From Colwellia sp. C2M11 (GTDB taxonomy: Bacteria; Pseudomonadota; Gammaproteobacteria; Enterobacterales; Alteromonadaceae), in assembly GCF_018860915.1 (NCBI RefSeq), contig NZ_JAHKQD010000003.1:62001-126000 (forward strand): DNA of 64,000 nt, given 5' to 3'. The notes beneath the pieces were generated by a model that worked only from the letters and a program-made list of their open reading frames with translations, made no database searches and was not told the DNA's origin. Position numbers and translations under genes: made by a program. Shown here one piece after another: positions 8,884 to 17,907 of this stretch; position 1 is the first letter of the stretch; each line of letters starts with the position of its first letter.

Positions 8884-9825
8884 ATGAATATTTCTAAAAT
8901 TGATTTAAACTTACTAATTTATTTAGACGTACTACTTAGAGAAAAGAATGTAACTCGCGCTGCCGGTCAGCTTAATATTACTCAACCTGCAATGAGTAAC
9001 GGCTTAAAAAGGTTAAGAACGCTATTCAATGATCCTATACTAGTACGTACTTCTGATGGAATGTCTCCAACTGAAAGAGCAAGAGCGCTAGCGCCAGCGA
9101 TTAGAAAGATATTACTTGAATTAGAAAAAACGTTACAAGGCGAAGAAGAGTTTAATGAACAGCATAGTACCCGTGTATTTCGTATCATGGCCAGTGACTA
9201 TGCAGCCTCTACTCTATTACCTAAATTGCTAAAGCTTCTTAATAAAGTAGCACCTAATGTCACTATTGATATTATGACACCTAGTGATGTTACCTTTCAC
9301 GATGTTGAAGCAGGTAAAATTGATATGGCAATAAACCGTTTCGATGAACTACCTCAGTCTTTTCATCAAAAGTCGATATGGCGTGATTCCTTCTCTTGCT
9401 TAGTCAGTGCCGAAAACCCAATAGTTAGTAAATTCAACTTAAACTCTTACTTAGCGGCCAAACATGTTTGGGTATCAAAAACAGGTTTTGGTGTTGGGGT
9501 TGGAATGAATCCAAACGACGTACAAAAATTGGGTTGGGTTGATGAATCACTAGCAAGATTGGGTAAAAAGCGTGATATAAAGGTATTCACTCGAAACTAT
9601 CATGTTGCAATGCAACTTGCTTTTGAAGATAACCTGATTGCTACCTTACCAACAAAAGCGGCTATGTTACATAAAAGCGATGCTAATTATATTATTGTTA
9701 AACCGCCGTTTGAAATACCAGATATGGAATTAAAAATGATATGGAGCCCTTTACTTCATCATGATGCAAGCCATGTGTGGTTCAGACATTTAGTCATAGA
9801 AGCCGCAAGATTAGTACAAATGTAA
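8884..9825 (+). CDS. LysR-family transcriptional regulator
   Basis: It is a DNA-binding regulator with an N-terminal winged helix-turn-helix (about residues 5-65: LDVLLREKNVTRAAGQLNIT and the Q-P-A-M-S-N recognition segment) and a C-terminal periplasmic-binding-like effector domain. I prefer the ATG at 8884 (MNISKIDLNLL), which gives the normal LysR N-terminus with GAGAGA upstream; an in-frame ATG at 8857 would add nine residues. It is divergent from isocitrate lyase and 113 bases upstream of an LrgA/LrgB pair on its own strand. It could therefore control the glyoxylate bypass, the LrgAB transporter, or both. The effector is unknown. Confidence 0.9.
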   Translation: MNISKIDLNLLIYLDVLLREKNVTRAAGQLNITQPAMSNGLKRLRTLFNDPILVRTSDGMSPTERARALAPAIRKILLELEKTLQGEEEFNEQHSTRVFRIMASDYAASTLLPKLLKLLNKVAPNVTIDIMTPSDVTFHDVEAGKIDMAINRFDELPQSFHQKSIWRDSFSCLVSAENPIVSKFNLNSYLAAKHVWVSKTGFGVGVGMNPNDVQKLGWVDESLARLGKKRDIKVFTRNYHVAMQLAFEDNLIATLPTKAAMLHKSDANYIIVKPPFEIPDMELKMIWSPLLHHDASHVWFRHLVIEAARLVQM

Positions 9826-9938
9826 CACTAATCTATTAATTAACTTAGAGCTTGCTTATTTAGCCAGCTCTAAGTTAATAATGAACTTAATAATGTTGGA
9901 ATATACTCCCCAGCAGTTTTCTAATTAACTGAGTTAGA

Positions 9939-10313
9939 ATGAAAAATATTATTTATACCATTATAGCTATTAGTATTTGCTTAATATCTGGCAGAATGCT
10001 TTACAGTGTTATTGGCGGTTTACCAGCAAGTTTATATGGTATGGTACTCTATTGCATACTATTACAGTTAGGTTGGTTTAACCCAGATAAAGTTCAGCAA
10101 GCCAATCAGTGGGGAATAAAGCATATGGGTATATGTTTTATTCCTGCAGCTGTTGGGATAATTAATCATTTTGAATTATTTCAAAAACATGGCTACTCGA
10201 TAGTCGCAATAATTCTTGTGACTACCTTTATATTAATAAGCTTCGTTGGTATTTTAGTTGAAAAATATTTAACAACAAAATCAAAACCAGCTGCAGATGT
10301 AAAGGATTATTAA
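9939..10313 (+). CDS. lrgA: CidA/LrgA-family membrane protein
   Basis: This small integral membrane protein of 124 residues has about four hydrophobic segments (roughly 5-25, 30-48, 65-85, 88-108) and the family pattern GGLPASLYGMVLY near residue 28. CidA/LrgA proteins were described as holin-like, but LrgAB relatives are now linked to transport of small acids such as pyruvate and, in plant plastids, glycolate/glycerate. The LrgB partner follows with a one-base gap, so the two are translationally coupled. It lies in a neighbourhood of glyoxylate enzymes, which makes a C2/C3-acid transport role attractive but unproven. Confidence 0.85.
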   Translation: MKNIIYTIIAISICLISGRMLYSVIGGLPASLYGMVLYCILLQLGWFNPDKVQQANQWGIKHMGICFIPAAVGIINHFELFQKHGYSIVAIILVTTFILISFVGILVEKYLTTKSKPAADVKDY

Positions 10314-10314
10314 T

Positions 10315-11025
10315 ATGTCATTTGACAACATAAATCTAATCGATGCATTAATACTTACCTTGATGACGTTAGCACTTTATCAAAGTATTTCTTGGGCTCA
10401 ACAAAAATGGCAATTAATTTGGTTAAATCCAATGCTATTCTCTACTATTGTCATCATACCTTACTTATTAGTTAATAATATTGATTACCCTAGCTATCGT
10501 GATTCCACACAAGTACTAAACGCTTTATTAGAGCCTGCCACTGTTGCCTTAGGCTTCCCTTTATATCAGCAACTTCAGCATATAAAACGCTATTGGAAAG
10601 AGCTCATTGCAATACTTGCATTAGGTATATGTATTGTGATGATTATTAGCTTTTCCTTAACTATGTTATTAATTCATCAAACTGAAATTGCTATTGCGCT
10701 ATCATTAAAATCAGTAACTACTCCCATAGGGATAACCTTAACAGAGCGCTTGCAAGGTGATAGCTCTATCACCGCTTTTGCTATTATGATCGCAGGTTTT
10801 TCAGGTGCTATTTTAGGTCCTATTTGGCTAAAATTTATTAACATACGAAGCGATATTGCTATAGGGCTGGCTATTGGTACTGGTAGTCATGTTATTGGCA
10901 GTATTATTCTCTCAAAAAACAACCTTAATCAAGGTGCATATAGCTCAGTAGCATTAATCATATCTGCATTATTAACCGCCTTAATAATACCGATAATAGT
11001 TCCTTTATTGTTACCACTTTTTTAA
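10315..11025 (+). CDS. lrgB: LrgB-family membrane protein
   Basis: It is a partner of the preceding LrgA-like protein, with 236 residues and six to seven hydrophobic segments. Family-like stretches are EPATVALGFPLYQQL (residues 78-92), SLKSVTTPIGI, AGFSGAILGPIWLKF and GLAIGTGSHVIGS. The family is thought to form the transport or pore component with LrgA in the inner membrane. The stop is followed by about 180 bases before malate synthase G on the same strand. No terminator was seen between them, so read-through is possible. Confidence 0.88.
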   Translation: MSFDNINLIDALILTLMTLALYQSISWAQQKWQLIWLNPMLFSTIVIIPYLLVNNIDYPSYRDSTQVLNALLEPATVALGFPLYQQLQHIKRYWKELIAILALGICIVMIISFSLTMLLIHQTEIAIALSLKSVTTPIGITLTERLQGDSSITAFAIMIAGFSGAILGPIWLKFINIRSDIAIGLAIGTGSHVIGSIILSKNNLNQGAYSSVALIISALLTALIIPIIVPLLLPLF

Positions 11026-11207
11026 ATGTAAAAATCACTATAAATAGATTTGAAAAATAAATAAAAATACATTCACAAAATGAATAATAGTTATAATAAC
11101 ACTGTGTTTGCTAGTCCATGCTATTAACAATAGGATAGAGTGATTAAACTCAATGTTACTAACACCACCTAAACAGATTAAATGTCACCAGAATAAGCGA
11201 GGAAAAC

Positions 11208-13382
11208 ATGACTCAAAACGTAAAATTATCAGGCTTAACAATAAATCAAGAATTATTTGATTTTATTGAACATGAAGCTTTACCAGATACAGGAGTATCT
11301 TCAACACAGTTTTGGCAAGATTTTGCTCAAATTATTAATGACTTGTCTGGTGACAATAAAAAATTACTGGTTAAGCGTGAAGCATTACAAGAAAAAATTG
11401 ACCGTTGGCATCAAGATAACGTTGGCGAAAAATTTAACTTTGTAAATTACAAACAGTTTTTAACTGACATTGGTTATTTAGCTCCTGTTGTTGAAGATTT
11501 TTCGATCACTACAGAAAATGTTGATGCTGAGCTTGCTACAATTGCAGGGCCACAACTTGTTGTACCAATAATGAATGCTCGTTTTGCTTTAAATGCAGTA
11601 AATGCACGTTGGGGCAGCTTATATGATGCTTTATATGGTACCGATGTAATTAGTAACGATAATGGCGCAGAAAAAGCGGGTGCATATAACCCTGTTCGCG
11701 GCGCTAAAGTAATTAGTTACGCTAAAGATTTCTTAGATCAAGCAATTCCGCTAATTGATGGCAGCCATAAAGATGTCGTTGCTTACCACTTAAATGAACA
11801 ACAATTAATGGTTAGCTTAAGTAATGGTCAACAAAGCTCATTACAAAATAATGATGCATTTATTGGCTTTACTGGCAGTATCAGTAAGCCAAGTACCTTA
11901 GTATTTAAGCATAATAACTTACACCTTGAGTTAGTTTTTGATGCTAACAGTGAAATCGGTAAAGCAGATCCTTCAACATTAAGCGACGTGATTATTGAGT
12001 CAGCCTTAACAACAATTATGGATTGTGAAGACTCAGTTGCAGCAGTAGATGGCGAAGATAAAGTCATTGCTTATCGAAATTGGCTTGGTTTAATGAAGGG
12101 CAATTTAACGGAAAACATTACTAAAGGTGGTCAATCATTTACACGAAAAATGAATAGCGATAGACAATATCAATCGCTATCGGGTGATACAATCACACTT
12201 AAAGGGCGTAGCTTAATGTTTGTACGTAATGTTGGGCATTTAATGACAAATAACGCCATTATAGATGCACAAGGTAATGAAGTACCTGAAGGTATCTTAG
12301 ATGCTATGATTACGTCATTAATCGCTTTACATGACATTAAAGGTAATGGCTCATTAAGTAATAGTAATGAAGGCTCTATTTACATAGTTAAGCCTAAGAT
12401 GCACGGTCCTGAAGAAGTACAATTTGCCAATACATTATTTTCTCGTGTAGAAAAAGCTCTATTATTACCGCCAAATACCATAAAAATGGGTATTATGGAT
12501 GAAGAAAGACGTACAAGTGTCAATTTAAAAAACTGTATCCATGCAGCTAAAGAACGAGTGGTATTTATCAACACTGGATTTTTAGATAGAACAGGTGATG
12601 AAATTCACACATCTATGGCTGCAGGTCCTATGGCACGTAAAGCCGATATAAAATTAACACCCTGGATAGGCGCTTATGAGAATAATAATGTAGATGTTGG
12701 GTTAGCCTGTGGTTTTAGCCAAAAAGCTCAAATAGGTAAAGGTATGTGGCCAATACCTGATCAAATGGCTAATATGGTTGCCACTAAGATTAACCATGTA
12801 GAAGCTGGTGCAAATACTGCTTGGGTGCCTTCACCAACAGCAGCTACATTACATGCACTACATTACCACCGTATAGATGTATTCTCGCTACAAAAAGATT
12901 TAATGCAACGTGAAAGTGCTAATTTAGATGACATTTTAACAATTCCATTAGCACAAGATACTAACTGGAGCATTGATGAGATTACTGAAGAGCTAGATAA
13001 TAATGCCCAAGGCATATTAGGTTATGTAGTGCGTTGGATAGACCAAGGTATTGGCTGCTCTAAAGTACCAGATATTAATGACGTTGGTTTAATGGAAGAC
13101 AGAGCAACGTTACGTATCTCTAGTCAACATATCGCTAACTGGCTTTACCACAAAATTTGCACGCCAGAACAAGTACAAGCAAGCTTAGAAAAAATGGCAA
13201 AGATTGTTGATAGTCAAAATGCAGGGGATCCAAGCTATCAGTCAATGAGTACTGACTTTACAAATAGTATTGCTTTTAAAGCAGCTTCAGCACTCGTTTT
13301 CCAAGGTGCTGAACAACCAAGCGGTTACACTGAGCCATTATTACACCAGTTTAGGTTAGATAAGAAGGCAAGTATGAAGTAG
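11208..13382 (+). CDS. glcB: Malate synthase G
   Basis: It condenses glyoxylate with acetyl-CoA to malate, completing the glyoxylate bypass or disposing of glyoxylate from glycolate. The 724 residues match isoform G (about 720), not the shorter isoform A. Recognisable segments include [18 protein letters not shown], the Arg-containing [27 protein letters not shown] and [19 protein letters not shown]. The start has GAGGAAAAC upstream. Isocitrate lyase lies upstream on the other strand. A hairpin follows at 13406-13437. Confidence 0.97.
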   Translation: MTQNVKLSGLTINQELFDFIEHEALPDTGVSSTQFWQDFAQIINDLSGDNKKLLVKREALQEKIDRWHQDNVGEKFNFVNYKQFLTDIGYLAPVVEDFSITTENVDAELATIAGPQLVVPIMNARFALNAVNARWGSLYDALYGTDVISNDNGAEKAGAYNPVRGAKVISYAKDFLDQAIPLIDGSHKDVVAYHLNEQQLMVSLSNGQQSSLQNNDAFIGFTGSISKPSTLVFKHNNLHLELVFDANSEIGKADPSTLSDVIIESALTTIMDCEDSVAAVDGEDKVIAYRNWLGLMKGNLTENITKGGQSFTRKMNSDRQYQSLSGDTITLKGRSLMFVRNVGHLMTNNAIIDAQGNEVPEGILDAMITSLIALHDIKGNGSLSNSNEGSIYIVKPKMHGPEEVQFANTLFSRVEKALLLPPNTIKMGIMDEERRTSVNLKNCIHAAKERVVFINTGFLDRTGDEIHTSMAAGPMARKADIKLTPWIGAYENNNVDVGLACGFSQKAQIGKGMWPIPDQMANMVATKINHVEAGANTAWVPSPTAATLHALHYHRIDVFSLQKDLMQRESANLDDILTIPLAQDTNWSIDEITEELDNNAQGILGYVVRWIDQGIGCSKVPDINDVGLMEDRATLRISSQHIANWLYHKICTPEQVQASLEKMAKIVDSQNAGDPSYQSMSTDFTNSIAFKAASALVFQGAEQPSGYTEPLLHQFRLDKKASMK

Positions 13383-13405
13383 TTAATTTGTTAATGCGTT
13401 AAGTA

Positions 13406-13437
13406 ATAATAGCCAGAAGTAAAACTCTGGCTATTAT
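13406..13437 (+). terminator. Hairpin after malate synthase G
   Basis: The 12-bp stem ATAATAGCCAGA (13406-13417) pairs with TCTGGCTATTAT (13426-13437) around an 8-base loop. No long T run follows, so it is a probable but not ideal terminator. Confidence 0.55.
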
Positions 13438-13616
13438 CGATATCAACAATACGACACGAATTAATAGGAACGAAGTAGCATAAATATTCTGATCTTAGCG
13501 ATTAAAACACTTTATCCTACTAAATATAACGCTTACCTTATTAATATAGTATTTACCTTTGTAAAAAAATATAGTTATAATGTATCTTTAAATTTCTAAA
13601 TTGGCGGGAGAACTAT

Positions 13617-13892
13617 ATGAAAACATTATTTTCACTATTATTGATTGTTTCAATCACAATAATTTCATGGTCAACATTTGCCAAAAGCAATTTAATACAA
13701 GTCAATACGCTTTATATTCAATCTTCATCAACGTCAGAGTCTATGGTATTAAAACCTTCATTATCGACTCGAACGGTTAACGAGAATATAGCTTTATCAT
13801 CAAACAATAGTAAATATAAGAACAACGAGTTCTTTGAAATGACTATGATTTTTAATGAAAAGCTACAACAATTTATTTCATCTTTCAAATAA
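13617..13892 (+). CDS. Small secreted protein of unknown function
   Basis: I do not recognise this 91-residue protein. It has a strong ribosome site (GGCGGGAGA before the ATG) and a clear signal peptide: MKT, a hydrophobic core to about residue 20, and a probable cleavage after STFA (near residue 23). The mature part is Ser/Asn-rich and low in complexity, ending in an amphipathic ETHMIF-like helix region rich in Phe and Lys (residues 78-91). No lipobox cysteine is present, so it is probably periplasmic or exported. It stands alone between malate synthase G and oxyR. Three degenerate copies of a roughly 15-base unit with core ACTTAA follow the stop. Confidence 0.6.
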   Translation: MKTLFSLLLIVSITIISWSTFAKSNLIQVNTLYIQSSSTSESMVLKPSLSTRTVNENIALSSNNSKYKNNEFFEMTMIFNEKLQQFISSFK

Positions 13893-14022
13893 TTGACTTA
13901 AAACTGTCGACTTAAGAATAGTCTACTTAAAATAAACACCTTCTGACTTACTTATCTACACAATACTCAAGCTACTACCATTCAAAACTAAATAGATAAT
14001 GAGTATTACATGATATTGCTAC

Positions 14023-14940
14023 TCACTTATTAAGTAAGTCAGATATTAACTCGCCTAAAGCCAAGAAAGACTGTTCTCTCATACTTGCTTTTCGCCATAT
14101 CATGCCTATTTCTCGATAAACATCATCTTCTATTGGTTTTATAGTTAATCCTTCTAATTTACCAACGCCTTTTTCTACCGCCATTTGAGGGAGAAATGTT
14201 ATGCCATGATGAAAAACCGTCATCTGAACCAAAGTTGCTAAGCTTGACGCTGAAAAACTGTTAATGCGACTGTAATCAGCTAGTTGACAGGCGGCAACGG
14301 TATGCTCTGTTAAACAATGTTCTTTTTTTAGTAAAAATATACTCTTTTGGGGCAAACTATCGTAATTTCGAGAATTTAACATACTAGCCACCAGATTTTT
14401 TTCACCTGCAATATAGAATTTATCTCTACCTAATATTCGCATTGAAAAGTTATGCTTGGGCATAGGAAAAGCTAAAATAGCACAATCAATCTCTCCTTGC
14501 TCTAGCTGTACCATTAAGTTATCAGTCGTATCTTCACACAAATAAAGCTCAAGTTTTGGCAATTGCTGTTGACACAACAAAACTAAATCTGTCAATAAGA
14601 AAGGGGCTATCGTCGGTATACAACCTATTCGGATGCTCCCTTCGTTTTGGCTTTCTTGTTGCTTAGCAAAAGTAACAAATTCATTAGCATTTAATAATAA
14701 TTGCTTTGCAAGTAAAACGACTTGCTTACCATGGCTAGTAAACACAAAGCTCTTATGATCGCGCTCTAATAATTGACATGAAAGTTGCTCTTCTAACTTT
14801 AAAATAGCACTGCTTAGGGTTGATTGACTCACAAATGAAGCTTGAGCAGCTTTATTAAAGTGTTTGTGTTTATCAAGTGCCAGTAAGTAATTTAAATGTT
14901 TAAGATTAGGCAACTTATTATTGAAGATATTATTTTCCAT
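14023..14940 (-). CDS. oxyR: OxyR-type hydrogen peroxide-responsive LysR regulator
   Basis: It is a LysR regulator with an N-terminal helix-turn-helix (FNKAAQASFVSQSTLSSAI, about residues 28-46). The redox signature is intact: Cys209 and Cys218 in the segment EHCLTEHTVAAC have exactly the nine-residue spacing of E. coli OxyR Cys199/Cys208, which form a disulphide on peroxide exposure. Segments such as IGCIPTIAPFLL and PKLELYLCEDTTDNLM also align well. I place the start at the ATG at 14940; a TTG at 14946 would add two residues. It is divergent from a parvulin gene. No catalase or peroxiredoxin gene is adjacent. Confidence 0.92.
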   Translation of the reverse strand: MENNIFNNKLPNLKHLNYLLALDKHKHFNKAAQASFVSQSTLSSAILKLEEQLSCQLLERDHKSFVFTSHGKQVVLLAKQLLLNANEFVTFAKQQESQNEGSIRIGCIPTIAPFLLTDLVLLCQQQLPKLELYLCEDTTDNLMVQLEQGEIDCAILAFPMPKHNFSMRILGRDKFYIAGEKNLVASMLNSRNYDSLPQKSIFLLKKEHCLTEHTVAACQLADYSRINSFSASSLATLVQMTVFHHGITFLPQMAVEKGVGKLEGLTIKPIEDDVYREIGMIWRKASMREQSFLALGELISDLLNK

Positions 14941-15258
14941 AGACAACGATTATATGATTTAAGCCTTGGCTTTATATTATACCAATTTCAATAATCAATA
15001 AATTACTCTCCTCTTATACTTAACGAAATGCAGTGAGATGATATTGCGCTAAATTATATTAATCCATTATTGCTTTAATGTATTAACTTTCCTTGCTCTA
15101 TTTTTTCTGCACACAGCAAGCTCTCTAATTAAATAAAGCAGGTGTCAGCCGCTCTAATTTGACACAAGAATAAATCGATACACCCGCTTTAAATCTATGA
15201 CTAGATACGTTATTGTTAGTGAAATTAATTCTCACTATAGTTATAAATAGGAAAAAGC
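14941..15258. other. Divergent promoter region oxyR / ppiC
   Basis: This gap of about 320 bases contains no gene. Bases 14979-14990 (ATACCAATTTCA) resemble the terminal sequence of the MITE-like repeat at 43872-44037, but the match is too short to claim a copy. It should contain the promoters of both flanking genes. Confidence 0.4.
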
Positions 15259-15537
15259 ATGTCTCAAGCAGCAGCACGTCATTTATTGGTTGATACCGAA
15301 GAACAATGTTTAGCATTAAAAGCCGATATTGAAAATGGAAAGGATTTTGCAGAAGTAGCACAAGAGCACTCAAATTGCCCATCTAAAGCACAAGGTGGCA
15401 GCTTAGGAACTTTTGGTCCAGGACAAATGGTTCCTGAGTTTGACAAAGTGGTCTTTTCTGCTCCACTTAATGAAGTTCAAGGTCCTGTAAAAACTCAATT
15501 TGGATATCATTTACTTGAAGTTACTGAACGTAGCTAG
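15259..15537 (+). CDS. ppiC: Parvulin-type peptidyl-prolyl cis-trans isomerase
   Basis: It accelerates proline isomerisation during folding of cytoplasmic proteins. The 92 residues form a single parvulin domain, almost exactly the size of E. coli PpiC (93). Family features are AAARHLLV at the start, FAEVAQEHSNCPSK, GGSLGTFGPGQMVPEFD and QFGYHLLEV at the end. There is no signal peptide or membrane anchor. The ATG at 15259 has GGAAAAAG upstream. A bidirectional terminator separates it from the convergent phosphate transporter gene. Confidence 0.95.
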   Translation: MSQAAARHLLVDTEEQCLALKADIENGKDFAEVAQEHSNCPSKAQGGSLGTFGPGQMVPEFDKVVFSAPLNEVQGPVKTQFGYHLLEVTERS

Positions 15538-15596
15538 TAAACATAATCTGACTTTTCCCCATTTGGTATTATATTAGATTATCATCTACAAACCAC

Positions 15597-15629
15597 AAAA
15601 AAAGCCGCATCAATAAATGCGGCTTTTTT
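15597..15629. terminator. Bidirectional intrinsic terminator ppiC / pit
   Basis: The stem GCCGCAT (15604-15610) pairs with ATGCGGC (15617-15623) around CAATAA, flanked by a 7-base A run before and a T run after. This symmetry serves both the plus-strand ppiC and the minus-strand phosphate transporter transcripts. Confidence 0.9.
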
Positions 15630-15664
15630 ATTACTATTATTGAGCTATCGATTAACTCAAGATA

Positions 15665-16930
15665 TTAAGCAAATATCCCTTTCATCATCCAGAAGAATAT
15701 AATGGATAATGCTGCGCCTACAGGCAATGTAATTACCCAAGAAATAACAATATTACGTACTACACCTAAATTAATTGCTGCAATACCACGTGCCATTCCA
15801 ACACCTAATACCGCACCTACTAAAGTTTGAGTAGTCGAAATAGGTAAACCTGCTCCTGAAGCGATAACGACAGTACATGCTGCAGCTAATTCAGCAGCAA
15901 AGCCACGACTTGGTGTTAAATGCGTAATGCCTTGACCAATAGTTGCAATAACTTTATGACCAAAGATAGCTAGGCCAGCAACAATACCAAAACCACCCAA
16001 TGGTAATATCCACCAAGCTATTGCTGATTTAGCTGAAATTGCACCGTCATTATCAACAATACTAACAACCGCAGCTAATGGACCAATAGCGTTAGCAACA
16101 TCATTCGAACCATGAGCAAAGGCCATACAACAAGCTGTAACAATCATTAATACAGCAAATACTTTCTCTACATTGGCGTAATGTGTTTTAAGCTCTGCAG
16201 ATTCATCAAACTTAATTCGACTAATGAAATATTTACCAATTAAAGCGACAACAACAGAAGTAATACCAGCATAAATAAAGGCATCACCCGTATCTATATG
16301 TAAATTTAAGTGTTTTAAACCTTTGGTAATTGTCACTAGCGCAAGAACAAAACCAGCAAAAAACATATACATTGGTACCCAACGCTTAGCTTGTACCAAC
16401 GGTTTATCTGTATCAAAAATCAGCTTTTGAGCACTGTTAAAGATAATAAATGCGATAACACCAGAGATTAATGGGGTTATTACCCAACTGCCTACAATAC
16501 CAAGCACTTTAGACCAAGTAACAGCATCAACACTCACGCCCATAGCAGCAAAACCTACAATAGCGCCAACAATAGAATGTGTTGTAGATACAGGCCAACC
16601 TAAAGCAGATGCAATAAGTAACCAAGTTGCCGCAGCAAATAGCGCTGAAATCATCCCAAAGACGAGTAATTCAGGTGAATCTATAAAAAAGCTAGCGTCA
16701 ATAATCCCTTTACGAATCGTTGAGGTAACTTCGCCACCCGCTAAATAAGCACCGGCAAATTCAAAGACCATAGCAATAATAATTGCTTGCTTAATAGTTA
16801 ACGCTTTTGAGCCAACTGAGGTACCCATCGCATTTGCTACGTCGTTAGCACCGATACCCCACGCCATAAACAAACCAACAATAGCGGCGATCATGACTAA
16901 AATAGAGCCTGAATTTTGTATAATTTCCAT
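15665..16930 (-). CDS. pit: Inorganic phosphate transporter, PiT family
   Basis: It is an inner-membrane, ion-coupled phosphate permease. The 421 residues carry about ten hydrophobic segments and the duplicated PiT signature: GANDVANAMGTSVGSKALT near residue 27 in the first half and AHGSNDVANAIGPLAAV near 268 in the second. It is shorter than E. coli PitA (about 500), matching the type co-encoded with DUF47 proteins. The upstream DUF47 gene ends 10 bases before its start, so the two form one operon. The three-repeat Pho box ahead of that operon implies induction by PhoB during phosphate starvation. Confidence 0.94.
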   Translation of the reverse strand: MEIIQNSGSILVMIAAIVGLFMAWGIGANDVANAMGTSVGSKALTIKQAIIIAMVFEFAGAYLAGGEVTSTIRKGIIDASFFIDSPELLVFGMISALFAAATWLLIASALGWPVSTTHSIVGAIVGFAAMGVSVDAVTWSKVLGIVGSWVITPLISGVIAFIIFNSAQKLIFDTDKPLVQAKRWVPMYMFFAGFVLALVTITKGLKHLNLHIDTGDAFIYAGITSVVVALIGKYFISRIKFDESAELKTHYANVEKVFAVLMIVTACCMAFAHGSNDVANAIGPLAAVVSIVDNDGAISAKSAIAWWILPLGGFGIVAGLAIFGHKVIATIGQGITHLTPSRGFAAELAAACTVVIASGAGLPISTTQTLVGAVLGVGMARGIAAINLGVVRNIVISWVITLPVGAALSIIFFWMMKGIFA

Positions 16931-16940
16931 CGGTTAAACC

Positions 16941-17621
16941 CTATTTTCTAGCTAAAAGAATTTCTAAACGTGCGCCTACACGTTCAGCAAGATCAGCTAA
17001 ATCACCAACCCAATCAAAAATTTGATATAAAAATATTACATCAACGGGATTTAACTCACTTTCTAAAGCAAGTAAATCTTTACGCAACACGATTTGCATG
17101 TTGTCAGTATCTTTTTCAATTTCGTCTAGTTGATTTATCATTTTTTCAACTAACTCTACTTCGCGTCCACGAAAGCCAGTTTCTAATAAATCATCTAATT
17201 CACTAATCGCTTCAGCTGCTTTTTCAGTTGCTTCAATACAGCGTGCTAAATAAGCATCAAATTGTGTGTGCAAACTTTCAGGAATCTCTAACTTTCTACC
17301 GAGAATACGCCCCGAAATATCTTTAGCTTTATTCGCTATTTTATCTTGCTGACTAAGTAGCTCAAGCAAATCAGCTCGATCTACCGGCATAAATAAACCA
17401 CCTGGCAGCTCTAATCGTAATTGTCGTTTCAATACGTCAGCATCTTGCTCTAATTTAGATAACTTGCGACGAACCTTGGCTGCTTCACTCCAGTTTTGTT
17501 CGCTACAAGCGTTAAAAAATGGAATAAGTTGATTGCTACATTTAACAACCAATTTGATATGTTTTACTAATGGTTTAATTGGGGACTTTGCAAAAACACC
17601 CAATATTGAATTGCTGGCCAT
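16941..17621 (-). CDS. DUF47/TIGR00153 PhoU-like protein
   Basis: Members of this family are helical, PhoU-related cytoplasmic proteins found beside PiT transporters; they are thought to regulate or assist phosphate uptake. The 226 residues are nearly all predicted helix and charged, with typical segments such as VRRKLSKLEQDADVLKRQLR (about 46-65), DRADLLELLSQQDKIANKAKDI and YQIFDWVGDLADLAERV near the end. It is the first gene of the operon, with the transporter 10 bases downstream. The Pho box about 185 bases upstream fits its position. Confidence 0.92.
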   Translation of the reverse strand: MASNSILGVFAKSPIKPLVKHIKLVVKCSNQLIPFFNACSEQNWSEAAKVRRKLSKLEQDADVLKRQLRLELPGGLFMPVDRADLLELLSQQDKIANKAKDISGRILGRKLEIPESLHTQFDAYLARCIEATEKAAEAISELDDLLETGFRGREVELVEKMINQLDEIEKDTDNMQIVLRKDLLALESELNPVDVIFLYQIFDWVGDLADLAERVGARLEILLARK

Positions 17622-17789
17622 GATATTTTCCAGTTATTATTTTCGTTGTAAATCAATTAATGTTGATCATACCGTATTTATTTAACTAAGTTAAACTTTC
17701 CTACACTACCAATTTGATTAAATTTGAGTGGAGAATAACTTAATCAAGTTGACATAATACAGTGAAATCGACCTATATACGCTTAATTT

Positions 17790-17838
17790 ATTTTAGCTTC
17801 GCAGAGTATATGACACTTATGTGACATTTTTATTACAG
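17790..17838 (-). promoter_or_regulatory. Pho box (three 11-bp repeats) and -10 of the DUF47-pit operon
   Basis: On the minus strand, bases 17838 to 17806 form three contiguous 11-base units: CTGTAATAAAA, ATGTCACATAA and GTGTCATATAC. The first 18 bases agree with the Pho box consensus CTGTCATAWAWCTGTCAY at 16 positions. Exactly 10 bases after the last unit comes TAAAAT (17795-17790), a good -10, which is the usual PhoB-activated promoter geometry. It lies upstream of the DUF47-pit operon and downstream of the aldehyde dehydrogenase stop. Confidence 0.75.
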
Positions 17839-17907
17839 AGGTAAAACTGATAGTTTATTATAAAATAATGTAGGGCGTTTTACCTTCTCATTAATAAAAG
17901 GAGAGTA

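Noticed and set aside
13891-13938. Triple degenerate 15-base repeat with core ACTTAA
   Set aside because: Too short and too diverged to separate from chance in AT-rich DNA; mentioned only with the neighbouring gene.
14979-14990. Further copy of the MITE-like element end near oxyR
   Set aside because: Only about 10 bases agree and the following sequence differs, so it cannot be told from chance.
15125-15382. Minus-strand frame overlapping ppiC
   Set aside because: It overlaps the start of a clear parvulin gene, lacks a ribosome site and resembles no protein family I know.
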